Shown in pieces: positions 1 to 7,762 of a stretch of DNA of 17,010 nucleotides. Numbering within the stretch: the first letter of the stretch is position 1; every line of letters starts with the position of its first letter. This DNA is from Lentisphaeria bacterium (GTDB taxonomy: Bacteria; Verrucomicrobiota; Lentisphaeria; Victivallales; UBA1829): positions 1 to 17,010 of the forward strand of contig JAGAPM010000174.1 of NCBI GenBank assembly GCA_017623265.1. The letters are read 5' to 3'. Both the position numbers and the translations under genes were made by a program. The notes beneath the pieces were generated by a model. The model was not told where the DNA came from, did no database searches, and saw nothing but the letters and a program-made list of their open reading frames with translations.

Positions 1-180
1 CCGGGCACGGCAATGCAGCAGTGGATCAGCTGCGGCGGCGACAAGGTGATCGATATGCCCGTGAAACTCCGTGCAGTCACCATCGGTGTGAACCGTCACA
101 AGCTGGATCTGAAGGACTTCAAGACGTTCACGCCCTCCATCCGGATCAAAAATGCCGGATGTATCGAGCTGGAACAGTAA
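1..180 (+). CDS. C-terminal fragment of an unidentified protein
   Basis: Frame 1 is open from the first base to a TAA at 178-180 and encodes the last 59 residues of a protein that begins outside the window. The fragment reads as alternating hydrophobic and polar strands (for example the stretch around KLRAVTIGVN) and ends in IELEQ, which fits the last strands of a beta-rich domain. I cannot assign a family from so little. The intrinsic terminator 29 bases downstream supports this as the true end of a plus-strand transcription unit. The nested open frame starting at 21 is a shadow: it runs through the stop into the terminator region and has no ribosome binding site. Confidence 0.6.
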   Translation, partial: PGTAMQQWISCGGDKVIDMPVKLRAVTIGVNRHKLDLKDFKTFTPSIRIKNAGCIELEQ

Positions 181-208
181 AGGTGCTTTTACAAAAACAT
201 TGATGCCG

Positions 209-245
209 CGGAGCGCAGCCGAAAACGGTTGCGCTCCGTTTTTTT
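209..245 (+). terminator. Intrinsic terminator of the upstream plus-strand gene
   Basis: A 13-bp stem (209-221 pairing with 226-238, containing one G:U wobble) closes a four-base AAAA loop and is followed directly by seven T residues (239-245). This is a textbook rho-independent terminator located 29 bases after the stop codon at 180. The opposite strand has no T-run after the stem, so it works in the plus direction only. Confidence 0.93.
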
Positions 246-509
246 GCAGATTTTTCAGGCGTTTTGTTTGACGCTCCGTTCCTTAGTGTCGCCGGGGAAA
301 CGTTCCCCGGTGATCCGGACGGGTCTGTTTTTGACGGGCGACTGATCGCAGTATGGGGGTAAGGGGGGAGCCGTCAAAAACAGGGGTGCAAAGCACCCTC
401 TTACTTGTGCTGCCCAACTCAACTTCGTTTCGTCGCAGCACGGGGGGATTTTGTTTTACACGAATCGTGCGCCAAACAAACGGAGTGCAGTTGAGGCACA
501 CAAATAAAT
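246..509. repeat. Non-coding interval with clustered inverted repeats
   Basis: This interval lies between two converging genes. I see no start with a ribosome binding site and no protein-like open frame in it. It does contain five perfect inverted repeats: 8 bp at 292-299/303-310 (CCGGGGAA, 3-base loop); 13 bp at 325-337/371-383 (CTGTTTTTGACGG and its complement, 33-base G-rich loop); 6 bp at 384-389/393-398 (GGGTGC, 3-base loop, abutting the previous arm); 7 bp at 407-413/435-441 (GTGCTGC); and the palindrome CACGAATCGTG at 459-469. The inner loop (338-370) is strongly purine-rich with runs of five and six G. It could be a structured RNA, a dispersed palindromic repeat of this genome, or a remnant of a mobile element. 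The sequence alone does not decide between these. Confidence 0.55.
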
Positions 510-524
510 CAGCTATTGTAGCTG
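510..524 (-). terminator. Possible terminator of the minus-strand LOG/deacetylase operon
   Basis: CAGCTA at 510-515 pairs perfectly with TAGCTG at 519-524 around a three-base loop. Read on the minus strand, the hairpin begins 8 bases after the deacetylase stop codon (533) and is followed by ATTTATTTG. The stem is short (6 bp) and the T-run is interrupted, so this is a weak intrinsic terminator by sequence. Its position immediately after the operon is what supports it. Confidence 0.45.
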
Positions 525-532
525 TTTGCGGC

Positions 533-1465
533 TTAATCCCAGTTCAGATCTTCAAACTTTGTCCACTCGATGTTGCTGCCGAAGACTTTTTTCAGGCGGG
601 TACAGAGGGCGTCCAGCCCTTCCAGACCGATGCCGCGTCCGTCTGAATAGAGGCTCTGCCAATGGGTGTAGAAGACCATGGGGCGGTTTTCCTCGTAAAG
701 TTCACGGAACTTGCCGGATCTGCCGTCGGCAGTGATATAATAGTCGATCAGCTCCCGCACATTCCGGTGCGCCTTCGCCACGGGGATTGGGTTCTGGGTG
801 TCCCAGAAGGGATCCACGTTGCAGGTGGCAGGGATGGTCACAACTCTGCCGGATTCAGGGGTATCGCACATGACCGTTGGCTTGCGGATGTGGTCGTCCG
901 TGTGCATAAAGTAGTAACAGCTCTCTTTGTTGAAGACCCGTTTGAACGCCATGCCGATGCCCTTCGCGTAGTTGTCCTCGTTGTCGCCGCCAGTGTACCA
1001 GGGGGAAGTGACGCCGGTGGGATTCAAGCCGAGATTGTTCAGGATCGTGAGGGAAAGCGCCACGTAATCCGCGATCTCTTCAGCGGTAAGATGGCTGAAA
1101 TAAACATCTTCGCACATCTGCATGTTGCAGGAGCGTTTCAGGTTCCATGCGAGAAAATGAGTCAGGATCTCCGGCGTGATGGAGAAGTCCGGCATGATAT
1201 ATTTTTTGCAGATCCGGACAAAGGAATCGATCTGCGCCGGGTCCACGCCATTGACTTTGTTCTTTTCGTCCAGACGCCCCAGACCGGCGGGGATCGGCAC
1301 CACAGAGAACTTGCCCCGGACCCCGTGTTTGCGGCAGATATTCCCGAACTCCATAGTAAATGCAGGCGGCACAAGCTGTTCGTGCTTATGGGTCAGATCG
1401 TGGTAATGGTACATATTGACAACGCCGCCGTCGTCAATGATCAAGCTGATGGGTACTTTGCTCAT
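533..1465 (-). CDS. NodB-like polysaccharide deacetylase-type protein
   Basis: The 310-residue product has no signal peptide and starts with a beta strand ending in an Asp pair (D11-D12, context LIIDDGG). This resembles the metal/catalytic Asp motif of the NodB carbohydrate esterase fold. Further features compatible with that fold are GKFSVVPIPAG near residues 51-61, the TSPWYTGGDNED loop in the middle, and a C-terminal strand with FYTHWQSLY centred on H268. Enzymes of this superfamily remove N- or O-acetyl groups from glycans, but many relatives in this lineage are uncharacterised, and I do not see the canonical H-x-x-x-H zinc motif clearly. The ATG at 1465 follows GAGG at a usable spacing and overlaps the stop of the LOG gene by four bases (ATGA), so the two are translationally coupled. 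A cytoplasmic substrate is likely given the absence of export signals. The fold call is moderate and the substrate is unknown. Confidence 0.6.
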   Translation of the reverse strand: MSKVPISLIIDDGGVVNMYHYHDLTHKHEQLVPPAFTMEFGNICRKHGVRGKFSVVPIPAGLGRLDEKNKVNGVDPAQIDSFVRICKKYIMPDFSITPEILTHFLAWNLKRSCNMQMCEDVYFSHLTAEEIADYVALSLTILNNLGLNPTGVTSPWYTGGDNEDNYAKGIGMAFKRVFNKESCYYFMHTDDHIRKPTVMCDTPESGRVVTIPATCNVDPFWDTQNPIPVAKAHRNVRELIDYYITADGRSGKFRELYEENRPMVFYTHWQSLYSDGRGIGLEGLDALCTRLKKVFGSNIEWTKFEDLNWD

Positions 1466-2070
1466 GTTGTTTTTTCCTCGTTGTTATTTTGCCGGAAACT
1501 GCCGAGCATCCGGTAGAAAAGGGTATCGATCTTCCTGTGGAACGTGACCGCCTGACGCTGGGCGTTGGAAATGAAACCGGTCTCATTGGCATGGGTCCAG
1601 AACGATTCCAGATGATCATAATATCCGTTGACGTTCAGCACACCGATGGGCTTCCGGGCGCGTTTGATCTCTTCCAACGCGGAGAAAAATTCATCCAGCG
1701 TCCCGATCCCGCCGGGCAGAACCACAATGCAGTCCGCCTTCTCCAGCATGACTTTCTTCCGTTCGCTGATGGTGGAGACAGAGATCTGTTCCGTCAGGGC
1801 GGGATGCAGGATCTTACTGCTCAAGACCGCCGGAAAAACGCCGGTCACCCTGCCGCCCGCTTCCAGCACGGAATCTGCCAGAGCCTTCATTGTTCCAACT
1901 CCGGCACCGCCATAAATGAGCGTCAGATCGTTTTCTGCGAGAAATCTGCCCAGTTCGGCAGCGGCGGCAGTATAGCCCGGATCTGCCGTTTCGCGGGATC
2001 CGAGAAAGACCGCCACCGTGCGGATGGATGTCAGAAACTTTTTCAATTTTTTCAATTCTTCCGGGGTCAT
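1462..2070 (-). CDS. LOG-family (TIGR00730) nucleotide 5'-monophosphate phosphoribohydrolase
   Basis: The 202-residue protein has the Rossmann-like fold and motifs of the LOG/YgdH family: FLGSR at residues 22-26, GGAGVGTMKALADSVLEAGG at 54-73, and the signature PGGIGTLDE at 119-127. The family hydrolyses the N-glycosidic bond of nucleoside monophosphates (cytokinin riboside 5'-monophosphate in plants and some bacteria; AMP, IMP or pyrimidine nucleotides in other relatives). The usual M-x-x-R-K element appears as SERKK (102-106), with R104 and K105 kept. Length is typical. The ATG at 2070 is preceded by GGAG five bases upstream. It is the first gene of a two-gene operon with the NodB-like gene. 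The members share no known pathway, so the pairing does not refine the role. Acts in the cytoplasm. The family call is firm; the substrate is not determined. Confidence 0.9.
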   Translation of the reverse strand: MTPEELKKLKKFLTSIRTVAVFLGSRETADPGYTAAAAELGRFLAENDLTLIYGGAGVGTMKALADSVLEAGGRVTGVFPAVLSSKILHPALTEQISVSTISERKKVMLEKADCIVVLPGGIGTLDEFFSALEEIKRARKPIGVLNVNGYYDHLESFWTHANETGFISNAQRQAVTFHRKIDTLFYRMLGSFRQNNNEEKTT

Positions 2071-2108
2071 ATTTTCTCCGTTTTTGCGCCGTGTTCCTTT
2101 ACCGCATT

Positions 2109-2136
2109 AATGTAACCCCACCTCACAAAAATGCAA
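2109..2136 (-). promoter_or_regulatory. Putative promoter of the LOG/deacetylase operon
   Basis: On the minus strand TTGCAT (2136-2131) and TACATT (2114-2109) are separated by 16 bases and would start a leader of roughly 30 bases before the ATG at 2070. The -35 box is poor and the -10 box is fair, so this is a placement by position more than by consensus. Confidence 0.35.
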
Positions 2137-2216
2137 GTGTGCTTTTCATACATCCCGTGTTTTATTTGACGCCTTACGCCTTACAGCAGCTTGCATCAAA
2201 GAAAGTTGTGCTCAAC

Positions 2217-2244
2217 TTGACATTTCCGGCGGGGCATCTATATT
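2217..2244 (+). promoter_or_regulatory. Sigma70-like promoter of the small membrane-protein pair
   Basis: A perfect TTGACA (2217-2222), a 16-base spacer and TATATT (2239-2244) lie about 35 bases before the start codon at 2279. This is the strongest promoter match in the divergent intergenic region 2071-2278, and no other gene could use it. Confidence 0.75.
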
Positions 2245-2278
2245 AACGCGGGAGAACAACAAACAGGGAAGTTCAGCC

Positions 2279-2788
2279 ATGAAGATACAAAAAATCATTC
2301 AATGGATACTGGCAACAGCCATCGTGATTCTGATTCTGGCGTTGGCGATCTCTCCCTTTTCCATGGAAGGTCCATACGGGCACGGCTGGCATCAGGAAGA
2401 ACCAGATACACCATATTCCTGCCTTGTCTCGTTGTGGGAAAACGACCGGCGGTATTTGTGCGAAATTGATCCCCGCCATTCTTCTGCTTATCATTGTATT
2501 GAAGGATTCTGGCGGGAAGAATCCGGTGAAGTATTCCGCCACTTCCGGATCTATGTCCGCAAAGACGGGGTTGTGTTTCATCAGTTGAAAGTAGAAACAG
2601 AATCCCGGATCCGGCGTGGTGAATTTGTGAAAGAGGACCCGGATGCCCGGATCGTTTTCCATGAGATTGAAGAGGAAGTGGAATATACACTTTCTCCGCA
2701 AAACGGTTTTGGCGCAATCCGCTTTTCCGTACCGCGGAAAGTTCTCGAAACACTGCCGGAACGTGCGGGAAGTCAGGTAAGAAAATGA
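2279..2788 (+). CDS. Uncharacterised membrane-anchored protein, paralogue of the next gene
   Basis: The 169-residue product begins with a basic stretch and one hydrophobic segment (about residues 8-26, WILATAIVILILALAIS) without a lipobox or clear cleavage site, so it is probably an N-terminally anchored protein with the rest outside the membrane. The soluble part is acidic and strand-rich. The C-terminal motif IRFSVPRKVLETLP recurs as IRFSVPCKYLNTLS in the following protein, indicating that the two are diverged duplicates. The start is chosen at 2279, behind GGGAAG and a clear promoter. The stop overlaps the next start by four bases (ATGA), so the pair is an operon with coupled translation. 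I do not recognise the family and assign no function. Confidence 0.75.
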   Translation: MKIQKIIQWILATAIVILILALAISPFSMEGPYGHGWHQEEPDTPYSCLVSLWENDRRYLCEIDPRHSSAYHCIEGFWREESGEVFRHFRIYVRKDGVVFHQLKVETESRIRRGEFVKEDPDARIVFHEIEEEVEYTLSPQNGFGAIRFSVPRKVLETLPERAGSQVRK

Positions 2789-3366
2789 GTAAACTCCCCC
2801 CGCAAAATAATATTATATCCATACGGATACTCGTATTTGCCTGCATTCTTGTATTTATTTGCAGCTTTCTGACAGATTGTTTTGTGACATCCGGCACCGG
2901 TCAGATTTCCGGTCCGGTTCTTTCCGCAACCGGACTGATTCCATGCTATCCGTACGCAGAAACGATCACCGTTTCCTGCGGTGGCGAAAAAGTGCCATGC
3001 CGGATCTACTGCAAAGCAGGGGCTCCGTATGTGCTGATCGGACCATTCCACTTCGGCAATGGACGGTATGATTTCTTTTTTGTCCGGAAAAATGATGTTG
3101 TCGGGCGGGGACTGGATGATAAAACAGCAGACTGGCGAACCCATTGGTTCGGAGCATTTCTCTTTATCTGTTTCGATCTGGATCCCGATGGGATCGATTC
3201 CTGGTGTCCCAACGATTCCTTTTCCGGAGTCCGGATCCGGTACGACAGGGAAACCGATTCCATGGTCTATTTGATTCCCCCATCTCAAGGGCTGAGAGAG
3301 ATACGCTTTTCGGTCCCGTGCAAATATTTAAACACCCTTTCACCAGCGGCAAAGGGATACTGGTAA
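2785..3366 (+). CDS. Uncharacterised membrane-anchored, cysteine-containing protein
   Basis: The 193-residue product has one hydrophobic segment (about residues 13-33) followed by a probably extracytoplasmic domain with several cysteines (around residues 27, 54, 65, 72, 75) that could form disulfides or, less likely, a lipid attachment at TDC. The distal part ends in IRFSVPCKYLNTLS, nearly matching the end of the preceding protein, so it is a probable paralogue with a diverged N-terminal half. It starts four bases inside the preceding gene. The local DNA is visibly more AT-rich than the rest of the window: the stretch 2821-2880 is about 37% GC. That could reflect foreign origin or simply a membrane segment. 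No family recognised. Confidence 0.72.
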   Translation: MSKLPPQNNIISIRILVFACILVFICSFLTDCFVTSGTGQISGPVLSATGLIPCYPYAETITVSCGGEKVPCRIYCKAGAPYVLIGPFHFGNGRYDFFFVRKNDVVGRGLDDKTADWRTHWFGAFLFICFDLDPDGIDSWCPNDSFSGVRIRYDRETDSMVYLIPPSQGLREIRFSVPCKYLNTLSPAAKGYW

Positions 3367-3420
3367 AACAGAACAAAACACAACTCATTAAAAAAAAGCA
3401 GTTACGACAACTGTAAAAAC

Positions 3421-3449
3421 TTGACAAATTTTAAGATGTGTGATACAGT
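3421..3449 (+). promoter_or_regulatory. Sigma70-like promoter of the giant lipoprotein gene
   Basis: A perfect TTGACA at 3421-3426, a 17-base spacer and TACAGT at 3444-3449 lie about 40 bases before the start codon at 3490. AAGGAG (3479-3484) provides the ribosome binding site five bases before the ATG. The lipoprotein therefore appears to be transcribed independently of the pair upstream. Confidence 0.75.
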
Positions 3450-3489
3450 AACCTTTGAAAGGCTTGAATCTCTCTTTTAAGGAGTTGTT

Positions 3490-6400
3490 ATGAAACATTT
3501 TCTGCTGCTTGTGCTGACCGGTGTCATGCTCTGCACCGCTTCCTGTGCCACCTCCAAACGGCTGTCGCGCGTCAATTCCGAACACGTCCTGCAGCGTCAC
3601 AATGCTGTGGATGGCAACGCCATCAACCTGTGGCCCTTCTTCATCGCATCCAAAGATTACCGGTCCGTCTTCTACCCGTTTATCGACTGGGACAAACAGG
3701 GCTTTTCCGTGCGTCCGATCGTGAACAAAGAAGGCAACGAATGGTCCTTCCTCTTCCCCCTTTTCGCCACCAATCCGCAGAACGGCGACGGCTGGTGCGG
3801 GATCGTTTACTGGAACAAACCGGGCAAGTATTACGGCACATTCCCCCTGTTCCATTACAGTGCGAACAAAAATGATCTCAAGTACATCGGTCCCATCTGG
3901 TGGGAAACGGGGTATCGCGGCAATACCAATTTCGGGTTCTTCCCCCTGCTCTGGTCCTTCGACCGGGCAGGCATGTTTTTCCCCCTCTGTTACTTTGATG
4001 AACGGGAGTTCTACTCCTGGATCTTTTCCATGGAGATCACGGATCATGATTTTTATCAACGGCACTACAACCGGGAACTTCTGCCGGATGATACGTATTC
4101 CATGACGAAAAAAGTCGGGAAAAGTCTCTGGTATTATGCGCTGCTCTGGTATGGCGGGTACGATCACTACCGGACCCTCCCGCCGGATCATCCGGACCAG
4201 ATCCTGCACAACTGGCTGATCGAAAAGAATTTATACTTCAAAGAGACCGGGAAGAAAGATTTTCATTCCAATACATTCTACCGGTTTTTCCAAAATCGTT
4301 TCGACAAGAGCGCAACCACGGTAAAAGAAAGTTGGTTCGGGCTGTTCCCCTTCTTCCATTACAATTCGTTCCGGGATTCGTACAAGTTCAATCTGCTTTT
4401 CGGGCTGGGCGCAAAGGCGGTCCGGACCCCGGCAAAAGATCAGAACAGTATCTTCCTGTGGCTGTTCAACCGGGAACACGAACGGAAACGGGGCAAGTTC
4501 GCTGTGGATCCGGCAGATACGTTCCGGCACGTTGTCGGGTTCCTGTGGCACGATCAGACAAAGACATATTGGCAGATGACACCGGAAGCCGCGTTCCGTT
4601 TTCAGGGGATCGATCCCGATCAGCTGAGCCTCCGGTCTTATCTCGTTATCCCGAAGGATATTGAGGAGTGGGAAAAAGGATTCGGAAAACAGCAGGCTGC
4701 GCTGATGAAAAACAGCAAAAGCACCAGCATCTGGAAACATTTTTACAGCCGCCCGCTCTACCGGACCGCTGTTCTGCCCACGCCGAAAACTGCCGCTGAA
4801 GCCGAAGCGCTCCTGAAAGATCTGAAAGATACAAAGCATTATGTCCCGGTCACAGAGAAGAAGCGCATCCTTTTCCCCTTCTTCCGGCAGACATTCATTC
4901 AGGAAGGCGATCGGCTCAACACGGACACCGGCTTGCTGATGAATCTGCTTTTCCGGAGCCGGACCGCACCCTACGAACACTTCTTCCATATCCTCGGTCC
5001 CTTCGGTTATCTCCGCAAAATGGAATTTGCAGAGGGTGATTACGAACGGGAAAAATTCCGCTCCGACTTCCAAATGAGCCTCCTCGCCTACAAAGAGGAA
5101 CATGACCGGTACGAACGGAAAAAATCCGCCACAGACCAGTTCCGGGGAATCGATGAAGATGAACTGCGCCACCGGATGATCCTCACCGATCCCAAAGCGA
5201 TCAAAGTCTGGGAGAAAAATGTGGAAAGCCGCATCCGCATCCTGGCGCCATTCTCCACGGTCAAGGTCCCCAAGACCGCCGCCGAAGCACAGGCTCTGCT
5301 GGATGAAATGAACAAAACGGAACATTTTCAGCTCAAGAAAAAACGCGCATTCGGCGTGGCACCCTTCTTCCACCGGATGACGGACAGCGATGAAACGCAG
5401 ACCGATCTGCTGCTGGGCGCCCTCGCCTCCTTCCGTTATTCCCCCACCCGGGAACTGACCCACATTCTCGGACCGCTGGGATATTATCACCGGATCGACC
5501 GCAGCGCAGCGGATGCAAAATACGGTCAGCAGTTCAAAAAGGAAAACACCTGTATCTTCTTCGTATACAACAACGATGAGCAAAGCCGGATCCGCACCGC
5601 CGCTTCCGGAAAGGAATCGGAGCGTGTTCTGCCGTATCTGCTGACCAGACGCCTGCGTCTCACCGATGCCGGAGAGATCGCTGCCTGGGAACGGAAATAC
5701 ACCGTTACCGCATGGATGAAAGATCCTGTCAACCCCGCCCCCACTCCGAAGTCCGTGGCAGAGGCGAAGGCGGCGCTGGACCGCCTGGAGGCGCCGGATC
5801 AGTTCCGGGATCAGAAACAGAACAGCAAGGGGATGTATCCTTTCCTGGATGTGACGCGCGGGACAGATCAGAACAGCACATCTGTTTTGCTTGGAACAGT
5901 TTACAAACAGAAAGAAACGAAGGATGAAACGGGGACTTCCGATCATTTCTCCATCCTCGGAAAGCTGGGATATTTTGCGGAAGATTCCAAAACAGAAGGA
6001 GTCGCCGGGAAACAGAATACCACCCGCAAACGCTATGCGTTCCTGACCGGACAGAAGGTCGATACCTTCTGGGAACCGACGCCCGAAACCCAAAAGAATT
6101 GGCAGACTTTTGGTTCCGAAAGCCTGCGGGAACGGCTGCTGCTGACCAATCCGAAAGACATCCGGAAATGGGAGAACGAACAGGTTGTCCGGCTCTGGGA
6201 ACAGGATCCCACTGCGGAAAGTTATCCGGCGATCCCGAAAACCGGGGATGAAGTCCGCGCCCTCTATCAGAAGAACAAACAGGCAGAACGCTACCAGCCC
6301 GTCACTTCCACCCGCACCGATGTACTTACCCCCGTAATTTTTACCGCCGGGAGCGACACCGAGGGGAATCGGGATTTCACCCTGCTCTCTCTGCTTTCCG

Positions 6401-7668
6401 GGTATGAAAAAGAGAAACAGGAAGAATCGTTCCACATTCTCGGGCCGTTCGGCTTCCTGACAGAAACCTGGCATCTGAACGGGCAGTTCCCACACGAGAA
6501 ACGGAAAAAGACTTATTGCTGGGGCGGTCTGCTCTTCTACTCGTTCCGAAATGATTATTTTATCCCGACCCTTGCGCACAAACAGAAATTTACGGAATAT
6601 CTTTCATCTTATTACATCCGGTGGCTGATCGACCCACAGACAAAGAAGTCTGAGAAAGATGATGTGGTCCGGACTCTGAAAAAGCAGTTCACACTGGCAG
6701 ACGGTACCCTTTCCTGCGCCGTACCGGAAAATGCCGCCGATGCCATGAAGTTCTCCCGGGAATATCACGCCGATCACTATTACGAGCCGGATACGGAATA
6801 CGGGTTCGGCATTGCGCCCCTGATCCATTATTCCGGCACGGAATCCGGCAGAAAATCCAAACTGATCCTGCCGCCGCTCCTCTCCTGGTATTGGAAAAAC
6901 AACACCGCCTCCAGCACAAAGATCCTCTGCGGGCTGCTCTATTCCGCCAGCTCGGAAAAAAAATATGATGATCCGATGAACGTGCGCTTCCTCTCCGATC
7001 TGCCCGACGCCAATCTCATTCTCTCCAGCTGGGATGAAGAAAAATTCCTGAACGGCGATCTGGACATCACCGGATATCAGGATGAATCCCGCCGGATCCT
7101 GCTTGTTGCCGCCAGACACTACGGAAAGGTCCTCTACTGGAAAAACAAAACGCCGGAAGAAGTGAAAAATCTTTACGACCTGCTCGACAGGAATTATCTC
7201 TTTGAAGAACCCAAACGTAACGAGGGATACTGGGAAAGAATCCGGAAGTGTATGAAAAAACTGAAGTTGCCGGAAAGCCATCTCGCCACCTGGAAGAGCC
7301 GTCAGCTCCTGCGGAAACAGTTTTTTGATCAGCACGTGGAAAGCTGCAATTTCTACGAACGGGGCAACTTCGGCAAGCTCCTGTACCGTTACGCTTCCAG
7401 CCGGAACCGGACAGTCTTCTGGCTGGGCGGCGGACTCCTTGCCAAGTACGAAAAACAATCCAACGGCGAAGAAAATACCAGTGTTCTCGGCTGGCTCTAC
7501 CGTTCCCGCGTCACGCCCACCGAACAGACCCGGCTTTACTTCCCCTTTGTGAAGACACACAAAGACCCGCAGAAGGAATCGTTCTCCTTCCTCTGGCGGG
7601 TGGTCAATGTGGAAACAAATCAGAAAACCGGTGAAAAATCCGGGCATATCTTCTTCATCCCGTTCTGA
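3490..7668 (+). CDS. Giant aromatic-rich lipoprotein with tandem repeats of about 160 residues
   Basis: This 1392-residue protein starts with a lipoprotein-type signal (hydrophobic residues 4-15, then TASC with C19 as the likely lipidated cysteine) and no Asp at +2. Residues 45-170 carry short aromatic-proline motifs: WPFF near 48, YPF near 62, FPLF near 89 and 118, FPLL near 151, FPLC near 164. The rest is built from degenerate units. Each has a WE-type linker (for example DPKAIKVWEK), a helix opening with PKTAAEA-like sequence at residues 432, 594, 753, 916, 1079 and 1222, a PFF/PFL-type strand, and an HILGPFGY-like strand at about 500, 658, 821, 982 and 1144, with a last relative near 1331. 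The protein ends in FFIPF. The signal sequence predicts an envelope location, probably outer membrane or periplasm. The strand-like aromatic repeats and terminal Phe resemble beta-barrel or beta-propeller architectures, but this is inference. I recognise no named family and assign no function. It has its own promoter and no obvious operon partner. Confidence 0.88.
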   Translation: MKHFLLLVLTGVMLCTASCATSKRLSRVNSEHVLQRHNAVDGNAINLWPFFIASKDYRSVFYPFIDWDKQGFSVRPIVNKEGNEWSFLFPLFATNPQNGDGWCGIVYWNKPGKYYGTFPLFHYSANKNDLKYIGPIWWETGYRGNTNFGFFPLLWSFDRAGMFFPLCYFDEREFYSWIFSMEITDHDFYQRHYNRELLPDDTYSMTKKVGKSLWYYALLWYGGYDHYRTLPPDHPDQILHNWLIEKNLYFKETGKKDFHSNTFYRFFQNRFDKSATTVKESWFGLFPFFHYNSFRDSYKFNLLFGLGAKAVRTPAKDQNSIFLWLFNREHERKRGKFAVDPADTFRHVVGFLWHDQTKTYWQMTPEAAFRFQGIDPDQLSLRSYLVIPKDIEEWEKGFGKQQAALMKNSKSTSIWKHFYSRPLYRTAVLPTPKTAAEAEALLKDLKDTKHYVPVTEKKRILFPFFRQTFIQEGDRLNTDTGLLMNLLFRSRTAPYEHFFHILGPFGYLRKMEFAEGDYEREKFRSDFQMSLLAYKEEHDRYERKKSATDQFRGIDEDELRHRMILTDPKAIKVWEKNVESRIRILAPFSTVKVPKTAAEAQALLDEMNKTEHFQLKKKRAFGVAPFFHRMTDSDETQTDLLLGALASFRYSPTRELTHILGPLGYYHRIDRSAADAKYGQQFKKENTCIFFVYNNDEQSRIRTAASGKESERVLPYLLTRRLRLTDAGEIAAWERKYTVTAWMKDPVNPAPTPKSVAEAKAALDRLEAPDQFRDQKQNSKGMYPFLDVTRGTDQNSTSVLLGTVYKQKETKDETGTSDHFSILGKLGYFAEDSKTEGVAGKQNTTRKRYAFLTGQKVDTFWEPTPETQKNWQTFGSESLRERLLLTNPKDIRKWENEQVVRLWEQDPTAESYPAIPKTGDEVRALYQKNKQAERYQPVTSTRTDVLTPVIFTAGSDTEGNRDFTLLSLLSGYEKEKQEESFHILGPFGFLTETWHLNGQFPHEKRKKTYCWGGLLFYSFRNDYFIPTLAHKQKFTEYLSSYYIRWLIDPQTKKSEKDDVVRTLKKQFTLADGTLSCAVPENAADAMKFSREYHADHYYEPDTEYGFGIAPLIHYSGTESGRKSKLILPPLLSWYWKNNTASSTKILCGLLYSASSEKKYDDPMNVRFLSDLPDANLILSSWDEEKFLNGDLDITGYQDESRRILLVAARHYGKVLYWKNKTPEEVKNLYDLLDRNYLFEEPKRNEGYWERIRKCMKKLKLPESHLATWKSRQLLRKQFFDQHVESCNFYERGNFGKLLYRYASSRNRTVFWLGGGLLAKYEKQSNGEENTSVLGWLYRSRVTPTEQTRLYFPFVKTHKDPQKESFSFLWRVVNVETNQKTGEKSGHIFFIPF

Positions 7669-7762
7669 AACGTATAAAAAGATAAAAAAATGCTCATTCC
7701 GGGCATTGCGTTTTCCGTTTCTGCGTGTATCGTATCTGCAAACAAAACGAAAAGGAACTCCA

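Noticed and set aside
338..370. Possible G-quadruplex in the G-rich loop of the 13-bp inverted repeat
   Set aside because: There are only two long G-runs close together, with insufficient separate GGG tracts for a standard quadruplex call.
283..501. 72-codon minus-strand open frame within the inverted-repeat cluster
   Set aside because: It lacks a convincing ribosome binding site and its codons are dictated by the palindromes. It may recur with copies of the element, but that would not make it a protein.
3396..3420. Small hairpin CAGTT/AACTG with flanking A-runs after the membrane-protein pair
   Set aside because: Five-base stem only. In the plus direction it is followed by A residues, so it is not a terminator for the upstream operon.
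4231..6579. 782-codon open frame on the minus strand opposite the giant lipoprotein
   Set aside because: It is antisense to a well-supported gene with promoter, ribosome binding site, signal peptide and internal repeats. Its translation has low-complexity, Phe/Gly/Arg-rich composition with no domain, and its length is explained by codon bias of the true frame.
7689..7733. AATGC/GCATT hairpin and a weak promoter-like TTGCGT-16-TATCGT before the oxidoreductase gene
   Set aside because: The stem is five bases with no proper T-run, and the promoter boxes match three of six bases each. Both are within chance expectation.
7607..7762. Upstream extension of the Gfo/Idh reading frame
   Set aside because: It would overlap the lipoprotein gene, and it adds a basic stretch absent from the family. 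The ATG at 7763 has its own ribosome binding site.
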